Source of the DNA: Paraburkholderia sediminicola
GTDB taxonomy: Bacteria; Pseudomonadota; Gammaproteobacteria; Burkholderiales; Burkholderiaceae
Assembly (NCBI RefSeq): GCF_902859805.1
Contig: NZ_CADIKC010000001.1
Coordinates: forward strand, 992,001 to 1,056,000
Direction of reading: 5' to 3'
Length of the DNA: 64,000 nt
Position 1 is the stretch's first letter; every line of letters starts with the position of its first letter. The notes below the pieces were generated by a model that worked only from the letters and a program-made list of their open reading frames with translations, had not been told where the DNA came from and did not search any database. Positions 53,522 through 63,598 of the stretch are shown piece by piece. Position numbers and translations under genes: made by a program.

Positions 53522-55828
53522 TCAGCCGGCGTGGACAGCGAACTCCGCGTTCGTGCGTTCCGCTTCCAGCCGCTGCCGCAAGGTCCGGGCCGCGAGGACC
53601 ATGTTGGTCAACGCGGCTTCCGTTTCCGGCCAGCTGCGCGTCTTTAACCCGCAGTCGGGGTTGACCCACAAACGCTCGGCGGGGATGACCTCGCAGGCGC
53701 GTTCCAGCAGCCGCTGCATCGCTTCGACACTCGGCACTCGTGGTGAATGGGTGTCGTACACACCGGGCCCGATTCCATTCGGATAGGCGAATGCGCCGAA
53801 CCCGGCAAGCAATTCCATGGACGATCGCGAGGTTTCGATGGTGATAACGTCCGCGTCCAGCGCCGCGATTGCCGGCAGAATGTCGTTGAACTCCGAATAG
53901 CACATGTGCGTGTGGATCTGCGTGGCATCGGAGACTCCGCCCGCCGAAATTCTGAATGTCCGCGTCGCCCATTCCAGATAAGCCGGCCAGTCGATCCTGC
54001 GCAGTGGCAGGCCTTCACGAAACGCCGGCTCGTCGATCTGGATGATGCGGATACCCGCCTTTTCCAGGTCGACCACTTCTTCGCGAATAACAAGCGCCAA
54101 TTGCAGGGCGGTGATCGATCGTGGCTGATCGTCGCGAACGAACGACCACTCCAGCATCGTTACCGGCCCCGTCAGCACGCCTTTCACCAACCGGTCCGTC
54201 AAGGACTGCGCGTGACAGGCCGCGTCCACCATCATCGGCTCGGGGCGGTAAATATCGCCGTAGAGGATCGGCGGCTTGACGCACTGCGCGCCATAGTTCT
54301 GTACCCAGCCGCACTCCGTGAACGCATACCCCCACAGTCGCTCGGCGAAGAACTCGACCATGTCGTTGCGCTCAACCTCGCCGTGCACCAGCACGTCGAG
54401 CCCGAGTTCCTCCTGCTTTCTCAGCACAGAGGCGGTTTCCGCGCGCATGCGTTCGAGGTAGTCGAGTGCGCGTAATTCGCCGCGCCTGTAAGCCGCGCGA
54501 GCCTTGCGGATGCCCGGCGTTTGCGGAAACGAGCCGATGGTCGTGGTAGGCAGGAGTGGCAATTTCAGCGAATGCCGCTGCACGCGAGACCGGTCGGCAA
54601 ACTGACTCTTGCGGTTCGCCATCTCGTCCGTGATGGTCGCGACTTTTCTCTGCACGAGCACATTCATCACCGCACTTGAGCTGCGCCGCGCATCGAGGGC
54701 CTTGTCCGCCGCAGCCAACTGAGGCTCGGCCGCCGCCGGATCGTGAAGCGCGAGCGCGATGGCGCCGAGCTCATCAAGCTTCTCGCTCGCGAACGCAAGC
54801 CAGGATTTCAGATCGGTATCCAGTCTCTTTTCCAGGTCCAGCGTCACCGGTACATGCAGCAGCGAGCATGACGGCGCAACCCAGAGCTTGTCGCCACGCT
54901 GCGCATGTAAGCGTTGCAACGAGTCGACGATTTCGCCCAGGTCGGCACGCCAGATATTGCGCCCGTCGATGACGCCGGCCGACAGCACCCGGTCAGCCGG
55001 CAACGCCTCATGCCACGCCTCAAGTTGCTCCGGCGCCCTGACCAGATCGATATGCACACCGTGGACCGGCAGCGTGGCAACGCGTGGAGCATGATCGGCT
55101 GCCGTGCCGAAATACGTCGCCAGCAATACCTTGACACCCGACGCGCCCAGCACCTCGTACACGGCAGAAAATGCTTCGAGCCATTCGCCCTCGAGATCGA
55201 GGCACAGCGCGGGTTCGTCGAGCTGCATCCATTCGATCCCGCGTTGCTTCAACTCGTCGAGAATACGCAGGTAACGGATCACGAGCTTGGGCAACAAGGA
55301 CAGTCTGTCAAAACCGGTCACGTGACTTTTGGACAGCCACAGATACGTGATCGGACCGATCAGGACAGGCTTGACCGGCAGATTCAATGCGAGCGCTTCG
55401 TCGATCTCCTCGAAGAACCAGTTCACTCCGCCGTTGAATGTCGTCTGCGGTCCAAGCTCCGGGACGAGATAGTGGTAGTTGGTGTCGAACCACTTCGTCA
55501 TTTCCATCGCCGGCTGCGCCGTGTTGCCGCGCGCCAGTTCATAGTACTGAGCCAGCGACAGCGATGCGGGCTCGAACGCGAATCGCTCGGGCAACGCACC
55601 GAGCAGTGCTGTCAGGCTCAGCATCTGATCGTAGTAGGCGAAATCGCCCACTGTGACGAAGTCGAGGCCCGCCGCACGCTGCTGCTCCCAGTGACGAGCG
55701 CGTAGGGCCTGCGCGACGCCGCGCAGAGCGGCATCGTCGGACTCGCCGCGCCAGAACGACTCCTGGGCAAACTTGAGTTCGCGATGCGCGCCGATGCGCG
55801 GAAAACCATGTATGTGAGTGCGAGCCAT
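53522..55828 (-). CDS. metE: Cobalamin-independent methionine synthase, second copy (MetE paralogue)
   Basis: The 768-residue protein methylates homocysteine using 5-methyltetrahydropteroyltriglutamate. N-terminal half: [52 protein letters not shown]-terminal half: TTIGSFPQT and the zinc residues in [12 protein letters not shown] (His, Cys), VITIETSRS (Glu) and [11 protein letters not shown] (Cys). All catalytic ligands are kept. It begins 22 bp after the stop of the first metE; the frame extension to 55885 overlaps that gene. It looks like an old tandem duplicate, clearly diverged in the N-terminal half. Confidence 0.9.
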   Translation of the reverse strand: MARTHIHGFPRIGAHRELKFAQESFWRGESDDAALRGVAQALRARHWEQQRAAGLDFVTVGDFAYYDQMLSLTALLGALPERFAFEPASLSLAQYYELARGNTAQPAMEMTKWFDTNYHYLVPELGPQTTFNGGVNWFFEEIDEALALNLPVKPVLIGPITYLWLSKSHVTGFDRLSLLPKLVIRYLRILDELKQRGIEWMQLDEPALCLDLEGEWLEAFSAVYEVLGASGVKVLLATYFGTAADHAPRVATLPVHGVHIDLVRAPEQLEAWHEALPADRVLSAGVIDGRNIWRADLGEIVDSLQRLHAQRGDKLWVAPSCSLLHVPVTLDLEKRLDTDLKSWLAFASEKLDELGAIALALHDPAAAEPQLAAADKALDARRSSSAVMNVLVQRKVATITDEMANRKSQFADRSRVQRHSLKLPLLPTTTIGSFPQTPGIRKARAAYRRGELRALDYLERMRAETASVLRKQEELGLDVLVHGEVERNDMVEFFAERLWGYAFTECGWVQNYGAQCVKPPILYGDIYRPEPMMVDAACHAQSLTDRLVKGVLTGPVTMLEWSFVRDDQPRSITALQLALVIREEVVDLEKAGIRIIQIDEPAFREGLPLRRIDWPAYLEWATRTFRISAGGVSDATQIHTHMCYSEFNDILPAIAALDADVITIETSRSSMELLAGFGAFAYPNGIGPGVYDTHSPRVPSVEAMQRLLERACEVIPAERLWVNPDCGLKTRSWPETEAALTNMVLAARTLRQRLEAERTNAEFAVHAG

Positions 55829-55850
55829 AGCGGATCCTTGACTGCTTCGA

Positions 55851-58130
55851 TCAAATGCCGGCGCGCAACGTTTTCGCTGCCGCAACCATGTTTTTCAACG
55901 CAGGAATGACTTCTTCCCACGCGCGGGTCTTCAGCCCGCAGTCGGGGTTCACCCACAAGCGCTCAGCCGGAATCCGCTCAGCCGCCTTGCGCATCAGATT
56001 CACGATGTGCTCCTGGCTGGGGATATTCGGCGAGTGGATGTCGTAGACGCCCGGCCCGATTTCGTTCGGATAGTTGAAGTGGTCGAAAGCGTCCAGCAAT
56101 TCCATATCCGAGCGTGACGTCTCGATCGTGATGACGTCTGCGTCCATATCGGCGATCGAAGCGATGATGTCGTTGAACTCCGAGTAGCACATGTGCGTGT
56201 GGATCTGCGTCTCGTCCTGCACGCCATTTGCCGTGATACGGAACGATTCCACCGCCCATTGCAGATAGTCGTTCCACTGCGACTTGCGCAACGGCAGGCC
56301 TTCACGCAACGCTGCTTCGTCAATCTGGATCACGCGTACACCCGCATTCTCCAGGTCCAGCACTTCTTCGCGGATCGCCAGCGCCAGCTGATAGCAGGAG
56401 ACCGAACGCGGCTGGTCGTCACGCACGAACGACCAGTTCAGGATCGTGACCGGGCCGGTCAACATGCCCTTCATCGGCTTGGCGGTCTGCGATTGTGCAT
56501 ACCTGATCCACTCGACCGTCATCGCCTTCGGACGGCTGATGTCGCCGAACAGGATGGGCGGCTTCACGCAACGCGAGCCATACGACTGCACCCAGCCGAA
56601 CTGGCTGAACGCGTAACCGTCGAGCTGTTCGCCGAAGTATTCGACCATGTCGTTACGCTCTGCTTCGCCATGCACGAGCACGTCGAGACCCAGTGCTTCC
56701 TGTTCCTGCACGCTGCGCGCAATTTCGTGCTGCATGACCGTCTTGTAGCCGGCTTCGTCCAGCTCACCGCTCTTGAATTGGCTGCGCGCCTGGCGGATTT
56801 CGGCGGTTTGCGGGAAGGATCCGATGGTGGTGGTCGGGTAAGCGGGCAGGTTCAACAGCGCAGACTGCCGGGCAGCGCGTTGCGGATAGGCGCTGGTGCG
56901 ACGTCCCAGCGCGGCATCGATCTTCGCAATCGCGGCCTTGACCGCCGGGTTGTGCACGCGCGGCGACGTGCGACGGCTCTGAATGGCGGCCTGATTCTCG
57001 GCAAGCGCAGCTTGCACCGACTCGCGTCCATCGTTCAGCGCCTTCGCGATGACCTTCAGTTCATCGAGCTTTTGTAGGGCAAAGGCGAGCCACGACCGGA
57101 TTTCGTGATCGAGCTTCTGTTCGCTGTTCAGGTCGACCGGAACATGCAGCAATGAACACGACGGCGCGATCCACAAGCGAGCCTGCAACGCCTGATGAAT
57201 CGGCGTCAGCCATTCGAGCACCGCGCTCAGGTCGGTCTTCCAGATGTTGCGGCCATTGATGACGCCAAGCGACAGAATCTTGTCGGCGGGCAAGCGCGCG
57301 ACGACCGGCTCGATCTCGCTACGGCCGTTGATCGCATCGACATGCAGACCGTGAACCGGCAATCCGCAAGCAAGCGCGAGGTTGTCGCGCAGCTCACCAA
57401 AATAGGTTGCCAGCAGCAGCTTCACGCGGGTGGTCTTCAACGCGTCGTACGCCGTGACGAACGCGTGTTGCCATGCCGGCTCGAGCTCGGTGACCAGCGC
57501 CGGCTCGTCGATCTGCACCCATTCCACGCCTTGCGCCGCCAGTTGCTCGAGCAGGGCCGCGTACACAGGCAACAGGCGCGGCAACAGCGCGAGCTTGTCC
57601 GAATCGTCTTTCGCCTTGCCGAGCCATAGATACGTTACCGGTCCGATGATGACTGGCTTGGCTTTGACGCCAAGCGCGCGAGCCTGGGTGAGTTGATCGA
57701 GGAGGCGCGACGCGTCGAGCGAAAACTCGGCCGACGCACTGAATTCCGGCACGATGTAGTGGTAGTTCGTATCGAACCATTTGGTCATCTCGCCGGCTTG
57801 CACGCCGCAACTGCAGGCGGAATCATGCGCGGAGCGGCCACGCGCAACACGAAAGTAATTGTCGAGCGCGTCGCCTTCGAAGCCCCGGACCCGTTCCGGG
57901 ATGTTGCCCAGCATGAAGCTCGTATCGAGCACCTGGTCATAGAACGAGAAGTCGCCAACCGGAACCTGATCGAGGCCGGACTGGTTCTCCCAGTGGCGCT
58001 GACGCAGTTGCGCGCCCAGGCTTTTCAGCTCGTCGCGCGACGACTGGCCCTTCCAGTAGTGCTCCTGGGCAAACTTCAGCTCACGCTTTGCGCCGATGCG
58101 GGGGAAACCCAGATTGTGTGTCGTAACCAT
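55851..58130 (-). CDS. metE: Cobalamin-independent methionine synthase (first copy)
   Basis: The 759-residue MetE starts [20 protein letters not shown] and contains [74 protein letters not shown] and the zinc ligands in [22 protein letters not shown] and [13 protein letters not shown]. Length and motifs match the enteric enzyme. It is divergent from metR with an operator-like repeat between, so MetR with homocysteine is its likely activator. It leads the two-gene metE unit. Confidence 0.94.
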   Translation of the reverse strand: MVTTHNLGFPRIGAKRELKFAQEHYWKGQSSRDELKSLGAQLRQRHWENQSGLDQVPVGDFSFYDQVLDTSFMLGNIPERVRGFEGDALDNYFRVARGRSAHDSACSCGVQAGEMTKWFDTNYHYIVPEFSASAEFSLDASRLLDQLTQARALGVKAKPVIIGPVTYLWLGKAKDDSDKLALLPRLLPVYAALLEQLAAQGVEWVQIDEPALVTELEPAWQHAFVTAYDALKTTRVKLLLATYFGELRDNLALACGLPVHGLHVDAINGRSEIEPVVARLPADKILSLGVINGRNIWKTDLSAVLEWLTPIHQALQARLWIAPSCSLLHVPVDLNSEQKLDHEIRSWLAFALQKLDELKVIAKALNDGRESVQAALAENQAAIQSRRTSPRVHNPAVKAAIAKIDAALGRRTSAYPQRAARQSALLNLPAYPTTTIGSFPQTAEIRQARSQFKSGELDEAGYKTVMQHEIARSVQEQEALGLDVLVHGEAERNDMVEYFGEQLDGYAFSQFGWVQSYGSRCVKPPILFGDISRPKAMTVEWIRYAQSQTAKPMKGMLTGPVTILNWSFVRDDQPRSVSCYQLALAIREEVLDLENAGVRVIQIDEAALREGLPLRKSQWNDYLQWAVESFRITANGVQDETQIHTHMCYSEFNDIIASIADMDADVITIETSRSDMELLDAFDHFNYPNEIGPGVYDIHSPNIPSQEHIVNLMRKAAERIPAERLWVNPDCGLKTRAWEEVIPALKNMVAAAKTLRAGI

Positions 58131-58182
58131 GGTGATGAGCTGCTCCGAAAATGAACGGCTCGATCATAGGGTGGATGGATCA

Positions 58183-58205
58183 TGAAATATAATGGCATTA
58201 TTTCA
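58183..58205. promoter_or_regulatory. Putative MetR operator in the metE-metR divergent region
   Basis: TGAAATATAATG (58183-58194) and CATTATTTCA (58196-58205) form an inverted repeat ending in TGAA and TTCA. MetR binds TGAA-N5-TTCA type sites in enterics; here the outer half-sites are further apart. It lies 53 bp upstream of metE and 32 bp upstream of metR. Confidence 0.5.
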
Positions 58206-58236
58206 TTGATCAATTAGTTTTCTTCATGGACTCGCC

Positions 58237-59145
58237 ATGCTTGAACGAACCCATCTGACGATCATTCGGGAAGTGGACCGCCAAGGCTCCCTGACCGCGG
58301 CGGCCAACGTACTGTGCCTGACGCAATCGGCGCTGAGTCACACCGTCAAGAAGATGGAACAGCACCTGGGCACCGCCGTGTGGGATCGAGAGGGCCGAAA
58401 CCTGCGCCTGACCCAGGCCGGTCAATATCTGCTGGCGCTCGCGAACCGGGTGCTGCCGCAAATGGAACACGCGGAAGAACGGATGAAGCAATACGCCCAG
58501 GGGCAGCGCGGCACGCTTCGTATCGGTATGGAGTGCCACCCCTGCTATCAGTGGCTGCTCAAGGTGGTCTCGCCGTATCTCGCGCGCTGGCCGGACGTGG
58601 ATGTCGACGTCAAACAGAAATTCCAGTTTGGCGGCATCGGTGCGCTGTTCGGTTACGACATCGACATTCTGGTCACCCCGGATCCGCTACGAAAACCCGG
58701 TCTATGCTTCGAGCCGGTGTTCGATTACGAGCAGGTGCTGGTGGTCGGCCCCGGGCACCGGCTTGCGCAGTTGCCCTTTATTCCGCCGGAGGAACTGGCG
58801 GATGAAGTCCTCATTACGTATCCGGTGGAAATCGACCGGCTGGATATCTATAACCAGTTTCTGATGCCGGCGAACGTCATGCCGAAACGCCACAAGGTCA
58901 TTGAAACAACCGACATCATGTTGCAGATGGTAGCGAGTGGGCGGGGCGTCGCCGCGCTGCCGCGCTGGCTGGTGGAAGAGTATGCCGGCAAGGTCGCCAT
59001 CAGTCCGGTCAGACTGGGCAAGCGAGGCATCGCCAAGCAGATTTTTCTCGGCGTGCGCGAGACAGACGCGGCGATCGATTATCTGAAAGCGTTCGTCGAA
59101 CTCGCGCGCGAATCGGACTGGAACGCGACTGGGAAAGCCGTCTGA
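58237..59145 (+). CDS. metR: LysR-family regulator of methionine synthesis (MetR)
   Basis: The 302-residue protein starts MLERTHLTIIREVDRQGSLT, with LCLTQSALSHTVKKMEQHLGTAVWDREGRNLRLTQAGQ, very similar to MetR. The effector domain has GMECHPCYQWLLKVVSPYL and VLVVGPGHRLAQLPFIPPEELADEVLITYP. Its position, divergent from metE, is the classical arrangement; homocysteine is the known co-effector in enterics. Confidence 0.93.
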   Translation: MLERTHLTIIREVDRQGSLTAAANVLCLTQSALSHTVKKMEQHLGTAVWDREGRNLRLTQAGQYLLALANRVLPQMEHAEERMKQYAQGQRGTLRIGMECHPCYQWLLKVVSPYLARWPDVDVDVKQKFQFGGIGALFGYDIDILVTPDPLRKPGLCFEPVFDYEQVLVVGPGHRLAQLPFIPPEELADEVLITYPVEIDRLDIYNQFLMPANVMPKRHKVIETTDIMLQMVASGRGVAALPRWLVEEYAGKVAISPVRLGKRGIAKQIFLGVRETDAAIDYLKAFVELARESDWNATGKAV

Positions 59146-59250
59146 ACAGTGAGCCTATCTGGAGACTTCGACGCGTTGATGGGCGGCCGTAGTGCGTGAC
59201 GACGCAGTGCTGATCGTCGATTCGCCTCGCCGCCCGGAATCTCGACAGAT

Positions 59251-59727
59251 TTACTCCGGTGACTCCATCGCCGATTGCTGATAGTTCTGAATCCCCACCT
59301 TGTCGATCAACTCCAGATTGGTCTCGAGCCAGTCGATATGTTCCTCGGTGTCGTCGAGAATATGGGTGAGGATCGCGCGTGAGACGTAATCGCTAACCGT
59401 CTCGCAGTAGGCAATGGCTTCCTTGCACGTTGCCTGCGACATCCGCTCGAGCTTGAGGTCGCACTCAAGGATTTCCTGCGTTTCCTCGCCGATCAGCAAT
59501 TTGTGCAGGTCCTGCAGATTCGGTAAGCCATCCAGCACGAAGATGCGCTCGATCAGCAGATCGGCGTGCTTCATCTCGCCGATTGATTCGTCGTACTCGT
59601 GTTTGCCGAGGCCTTTCAGGCCCCAATGACCATACATTCTTGCGTGCAGAAAGTACTGGTTGATTGCGGTCAGTTCATTCTTCAATTGCGCATTCAGGTA
59701 TTCGAGTACCTTGGCATCTCCTTGCAT
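59251..59727 (-). CDS. bfr: Bacterioferritin
   Basis: The 158-residue iron-storage subunit forms 24-mers with heme. Ferroxidase ligands are in [22 protein letters not shown] (Glu 18), [19 protein letters not shown] (Glu 51, His 54, with heme ligand Met 52), CDLKLE (Glu 94) and [13 protein letters not shown] (Glu 127, His 130). The length matches the family. A Fur-box-like sequence lies about 140 bp upstream. No bacterioferritin-associated ferredoxin gene is adjacent. Confidence 0.95.
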   Translation of the reverse strand: MQGDAKVLEYLNAQLKNELTAINQYFLHARMYGHWGLKGLGKHEYDESIGEMKHADLLIERIFVLDGLPNLQDLHKLLIGEETQEILECDLKLERMSQATCKEAIAYCETVSDYVSRAILTHILDDTEEHIDWLETNLELIDKVGIQNYQQSAMESPE

Positions 59728-59863
59728 ACCGCCTCCTCAATTTGCTACGCCACGCCGCTCAGGCAACGCATTTCGCGTGATGCTGTTTGGTGCATAGCAT
59801 CACGCTGCTCATGTGCGGCACCCGTTAGCGCAGCATAGTGCATGGCACGCTCAGCCGCACGAA

Positions 59864-59878
59864 TGAGAATTGGTATCG
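59864..59878. promoter_or_regulatory. Fur-box-like sequence upstream of bfr
   Basis: TGAGAAT-T-GGTATCG matches the 7-1-7 Fur motif (TGATAATNATTATCA) at about ten of fourteen informative positions. It lies in the 184-bp region between bfr and the class V aminotransferase gene, upstream of bfr on its strand. Confidence 0.45.
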
Positions 59879-59911
59879 CTTCAGATCTAACCAAACCCAA
59901 CGCGCAAAGGG

Positions 59912-61144
59912 TCACTGGGTTGCCAACTTTCGTATTCCATCCAGCAGCCTGCCGATTTCCGTCTCGGTAGTCAGATAGCTGACCGACGCGCGCGCGATCT
60001 GCTTAAGTCCTCTGGATTCCATATCAAGGGGCGTGTACGGGACACCGTTGCTGCCGATTGAGATGCCTTGATCCGCCAGACTGCGCTGCACCGAAGCAGC
60101 CTCCAGACCCGCTATGTTGAACGCCACCAGCCCGGATCGCTCCCGACCCTGGTCCAGCACGGTCACACCGGGAATCTCCGCGAGTTGCCCGCGCAACGCT
60201 TGTGCCACGCTGTCGATCTGCGCACGAATATTTTCAACGCCGATCTCCAACGCCTCTTCCAACGCGTTAGCCAGGCCGCAATGCAGCGCTGGCGCGGCTT
60301 CCGCCGCCTCGAAACGCACCGCGTCGTCCCGCAAGACAGGTTCGCCGTCTGCGCCCAGCGGCGCGGATCGTATGTCGACGAAAGCCGGCGTCAAGCGGGA
60401 CAAAAAATCCTCCCGCACATACAACAGGCCCGTGCCTCTCGGACCACGCAGCGCCTTGCGGCAGGGACCGGTCAGGACATCGCAACCCACCTCGGCGACG
60501 TCGACAGGAAGCTGTCCGACCGCCTGAGCAGCATCGATGAAGTAGGGGATGCCGTGGCGGCGCGCGACCTGCCCGATCGCCGCAGCCGGATTGATCAGCC
60601 CGCCATTCGCCGGCAACCAGGTTAGCGCGATCAGGCGCACACGGTCGTCGAGCATGGCCTCCAGCGCCTGAGGATCCACGGCGCCGCTGGAATCGGACGG
60701 AATGACTTCGATCGTCGCCCCTGCGCGCTGCGCCGACAGACGCATGGCCGCCAGATTCCCGCCCCACTCGTGACGCCCGACCAGGATTCGCTCGCCGGAT
60801 CGCCAGGGTCCTAGCGCGGCGAATGCGCGCCCCCACCCTGCCGAGTTGCCGCTGGTCAGCGCGATCTCCGCCGGACGGGCGTTCAGCAGTCGCGCAGCCA
60901 GCAAGCGAGCGCGCTCAGACTGCTCACGCCCGGCTATGCCGGCTTCCATCGGCCCCATCGTGGCTTCGCGCCAAAGATGGGCGCGCATCGCCTCCAGCGT
61001 GGCGGACGACGGCAACGAGGCCCCCGCGTGATTGAAATGCGTGGTGCTTTGAGCACCGGGCGTGAGGGCGCGCAATGCGTCGACGGCAGCAGGCGAAAGA
61101 GGAGAAGGCATAGCGGTAGTGGGCGAGTCGGATGCATCCGACAT
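59912..61144 (-). CDS. Class V pyridoxal-phosphate aminotransferase / cysteine-desulfurase-like
   Basis: The 410-residue PLP enzyme has FNHAGASLPSSATLEAMRAH near residue 37, NSAGWGRAFAALGPW near residue 97, LTWLPANGGLINPAAAIG, FIDAAQAVGQLPVDV (PLP Asp) and the Schiff-base Lys in TGPCRKALRGPRGTGLLY near residue 233. The GRK-x-L-x-GPRGTG form resembles EgtE, isopenicillin N epimerase and related lyases more than SufS. A start at 61108 (MPSPLS) is also possible. No thiol-histidine pathway genes are next to it, so specificity is open. Confidence 0.82.
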   Translation of the reverse strand: MSDASDSPTTAMPSPLSPAAVDALRALTPGAQSTTHFNHAGASLPSSATLEAMRAHLWREATMGPMEAGIAGREQSERARLLAARLLNARPAEIALTSGNSAGWGRAFAALGPWRSGERILVGRHEWGGNLAAMRLSAQRAGATIEVIPSDSSGAVDPQALEAMLDDRVRLIALTWLPANGGLINPAAAIGQVARRHGIPYFIDAAQAVGQLPVDVAEVGCDVLTGPCRKALRGPRGTGLLYVREDFLSRLTPAFVDIRSAPLGADGEPVLRDDAVRFEAAEAAPALHCGLANALEEALEIGVENIRAQIDSVAQALRGQLAEIPGVTVLDQGRERSGLVAFNIAGLEAASVQRSLADQGISIGSNGVPYTPLDMESRGLKQIARASVSYLTTETEIGRLLDGIRKLATQ

Positions 61145-61409
61145 GGGCGATAGGAGTTTGCCATGCTACCCCACCTGGCCTGGACGAGCGCTGGCCTCGC
61201 GCCCTCGATCGGCTCCACGGCTTTAAAAAAAACCGCATCCAGCGACGGATTCCCACGGGTTGCTCCGTTAAAGAAGCTGAAGCACTACGTTCGCGTGGTC
61301 ACGAGCCGCCTGACGGCACTGAAAGCCTGCGTGGCAAACCACCAGTCGTGACGTGACGGCCAACGTTATTGCACCCCTGATTGCCGGCTATGCGTTCGAT
61401 TTCCCTACT
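61145..61409. other. Intergenic divergent region
   Basis: This 265-bp region separates the class V aminotransferase from the response regulator. A run of nine A and some AT-rich bases lie near 61224-61240, but I see no clear promoter pair, repeat or gene. Confidence 0.3.
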
Positions 61410-62132
61410 ATGACAACTCAAATACTGGTCGTTGACGACGATGTCGAACTACTTGGATCGCTGGCCGACTTTCTCGGACGAGAAGGCATGGCGGTCTCCG
61501 TATTGCACGAGGTGAAGTCGCTCGGGGAACATATCGAACGCAACCCACCCGATCTGATTGTCCTCGACCAGATCATGCACGGTGTGAACGGCCTCGCAGC
61601 GCTGAGCACGCTACGCGCCGCGGGCAACACCGTCCCCGTGATTCTGGCCTCGGGACCCGACGACATGGATCGGATCGTGGGGCTCGAAATGGGCGCGGAC
61701 GACTGCATCGGCAAACCCTTCAATCCTCGCGAACTCCTTGCCCGCATGCGAGCCGTATTGCGACGGCGAACCCTGACTGCCTCGGCCGCGGCGCAGGAAA
61801 AACACGAAGTCGTCGGATTCGGCCCATTCACGCTTGACCTTCAGTTGCGCACGCTCAAGACGGAGACCAACCGGCTTACGTTGTCGGCGGGAGAATTCGC
61901 GCTGCTTAAGATCTTCGTCAGTCACCCCATGCGCACGCTTACCCGTGAGCGCCTGCTTGAATTGCTGCACGGCCCGGAAGACGATCATACCGGCCGAGGG
62001 GTCGATGTCCAAGTGTGGCGATTGCGCAGGCTTCTCGAAGCGGACCCCTCCGCGCCGCGGTTCATCCAGACCGTCCGCAGCCATGGTTATGTATTTGTGC
62101 CGAACGGCGCGCAACCGTCTACGACGCACTGA
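61410..62132 (+). CDS. OmpR-family response regulator
   Basis: The 240-residue two-domain regulator has the receiver acidic pair in ILVVDDDVELL, the phosphoacceptor Asp in PDLIVLDQIMHGVNGL near residue 52, Ser in VILASGPDDMD and Lys in DCIGKPFNPREL. The C-terminal winged helix has LSAGEFALLKIFVSHPMRTLTRERLLELL and VDVQVWRLRRLLE. The ATG at 61410 begins the receiver; the frame extends to 61353 with no similarity. No histidine kinase gene is adjacent, which is unusual. A TAXI protein gene follows after 113 bp. Confidence 0.9.
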   Translation: MTTQILVVDDDVELLGSLADFLGREGMAVSVLHEVKSLGEHIERNPPDLIVLDQIMHGVNGLAALSTLRAAGNTVPVILASGPDDMDRIVGLEMGADDCIGKPFNPRELLARMRAVLRRRTLTASAAAQEKHEVVGFGPFTLDLQLRTLKTETNRLTLSAGEFALLKIFVSHPMRTLTRERLLELLHGPEDDHTGRGVDVQVWRLRRLLEADPSAPRFIQTVRSHGYVFVPNGAQPSTTH

Positions 62133-62245
62133 ATCTTCACGCGTCGCGGCAATCGCAAGCTCGAGTGCGGATATGGACAAGGCGTGCACGGCACTGCATT
62201 ATCCATGCTGGCTGTCAGACACCACCCGCGCACGAGAGGCGAACA

Positions 62246-63598
62246 ATGCCCAGGCACAACCCAGCGCTTCATCGCAATGAAAAACGCCCGATGACACCGG
62301 GTCGCCGGCGGCTTCTCATCGCCGGCGTGATCGTGCTAATCGCTGCGTTTGGTTGGGGGCTTTGGGTCATACTCGAACCCGCCTTCCGGCACACCATCGT
62401 CATCACAACTGGCGCAGACAACGGGATCTATCGCGGTTTTGCAGATCGCTATGCACCTATCCTGAAGCGTGACGGCATCAAGCTCGATATCCGCAGTTCG
62501 TCGGGCTCGAGTGAAAACTATCAGCGGCTGAATGACCCTGACAGCGAATACGAGGTGGGCTTCATCCAGTCCGGTACCACCAGCCCGAAAGAATCCGACC
62601 ATCTGCAGACGATCGCCGCCGTCTCCTATGAACCGATCTGGGTGTTCTACCGTGGTGACTCCACCATCACGCGGCTCGCACAACTGCGTGGCAAGAGAGT
62701 TTCAGTCGGCGTTCCTGGCAGTGGCCTGCTGAACGTCGCGCAGGTATTGCTCGGATACAGCGGCATCACGCGGGACAATACGAAGCTGCTCGAAATGGAC
62801 GCGGTCAAATCCTACCAGGCTCTCGAAAACGGTCAGCTGGATGCAGCATTCTTTATCGGCAGGCCTGACGCGCCCATGCAGACCACGCTGCTGAACAGCG
62901 ATCTCAAGCTGATGAGTTTCGTGCAGGCCGATGCGCTGATACAGAAATTCCCGTCGCTATCCAAGGTTATTTTTCCGCGCGCCGCAACCAGCATCGTCAA
63001 CGATCTGCCGCAAGCCGACGTCACGCTGCTCGCCGCCACCGCCCTGCTCGTCGCCAAAGATACGCTGCACCCTGCGCTGGTTTACCTGTTGCTGGACGCA
63101 GCTAAAACCGTCCACGGCGGCGAAGATTACTTCACGCCGCTTGGCGTATTTCCCAATCTGAATACCGCGGATTTCCCTGTTTCCGAAGAGAGCGAGCGTT
63201 ACTTCAAAACAGGCCGTCCCTTCCTGCAACGCTACCTGCCATTCTGGCTGGCCAGCTTTATCGAACGACGTCTGCTGATCCTGCTCCCCTTCATGGCGTT
63301 ATTGCTCGGCCTGCTGCAGGCGTTGCCGCGCATGGCGGAGGCACGCATAAAAAAACGCCTGGTTGTCTGGTATCGCGAGATCAAGGCGCTCGAAGACGAA
63401 ATATGGAAAACGAGCCATCCAACGCCGGACCAGGTTGCGCAATGGCAGGACGAGATCGAACACATCGATGCCAACGCCAATCAGATCCGGATGCCGCAGC
63501 GTTATTTCCAGGACGTTTATGCACTCAAGCAGGCGATTGCCGTAGTGCGGAACCGGATTTCCCGCGTCGCGGACCAGGCTACGACGGGCGCAGCATAA
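62246..63598 (+). CDS. TAXI-family (TRAP-associated) solute-binding protein, membrane-anchored
   Basis: The 450-residue protein has an N-terminal membrane anchor or uncleaved signal (RRRLLIAGVIVLIAAFGWGL). The TAXI domain (about 40-340) includes ITTGADNGIYRGFADRYA, VGFIQSGTTSP, KRVSVGVPGSGLLNVAQVLL and ENGQLDAAFFIGRPDAP. A second hydrophobic segment (LLILLPFMALLLGLLQAL) and a cytoplasmic helical tail follow. GAGAGG precedes the ATG at 62246; ATG 62291 is the alternative. No TRAP permease gene is nearby, and the two-anchor layout suggests a sensor rather than a free binding protein. Confidence 0.82.
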   Translation: MPRHNPALHRNEKRPMTPGRRRLLIAGVIVLIAAFGWGLWVILEPAFRHTIVITTGADNGIYRGFADRYAPILKRDGIKLDIRSSSGSSENYQRLNDPDSEYEVGFIQSGTTSPKESDHLQTIAAVSYEPIWVFYRGDSTITRLAQLRGKRVSVGVPGSGLLNVAQVLLGYSGITRDNTKLLEMDAVKSYQALENGQLDAAFFIGRPDAPMQTTLLNSDLKLMSFVQADALIQKFPSLSKVIFPRAATSIVNDLPQADVTLLAATALLVAKDTLHPALVYLLLDAAKTVHGGEDYFTPLGVFPNLNTADFPVSEESERYFKTGRPFLQRYLPFWLASFIERRLLILLPFMALLLGLLQALPRMAEARIKKRLVVWYREIKALEDEIWKTSHPTPDQVAQWQDEIEHIDANANQIRMPQRYFQDVYALKQAIAVVRNRISRVADQATTGAA

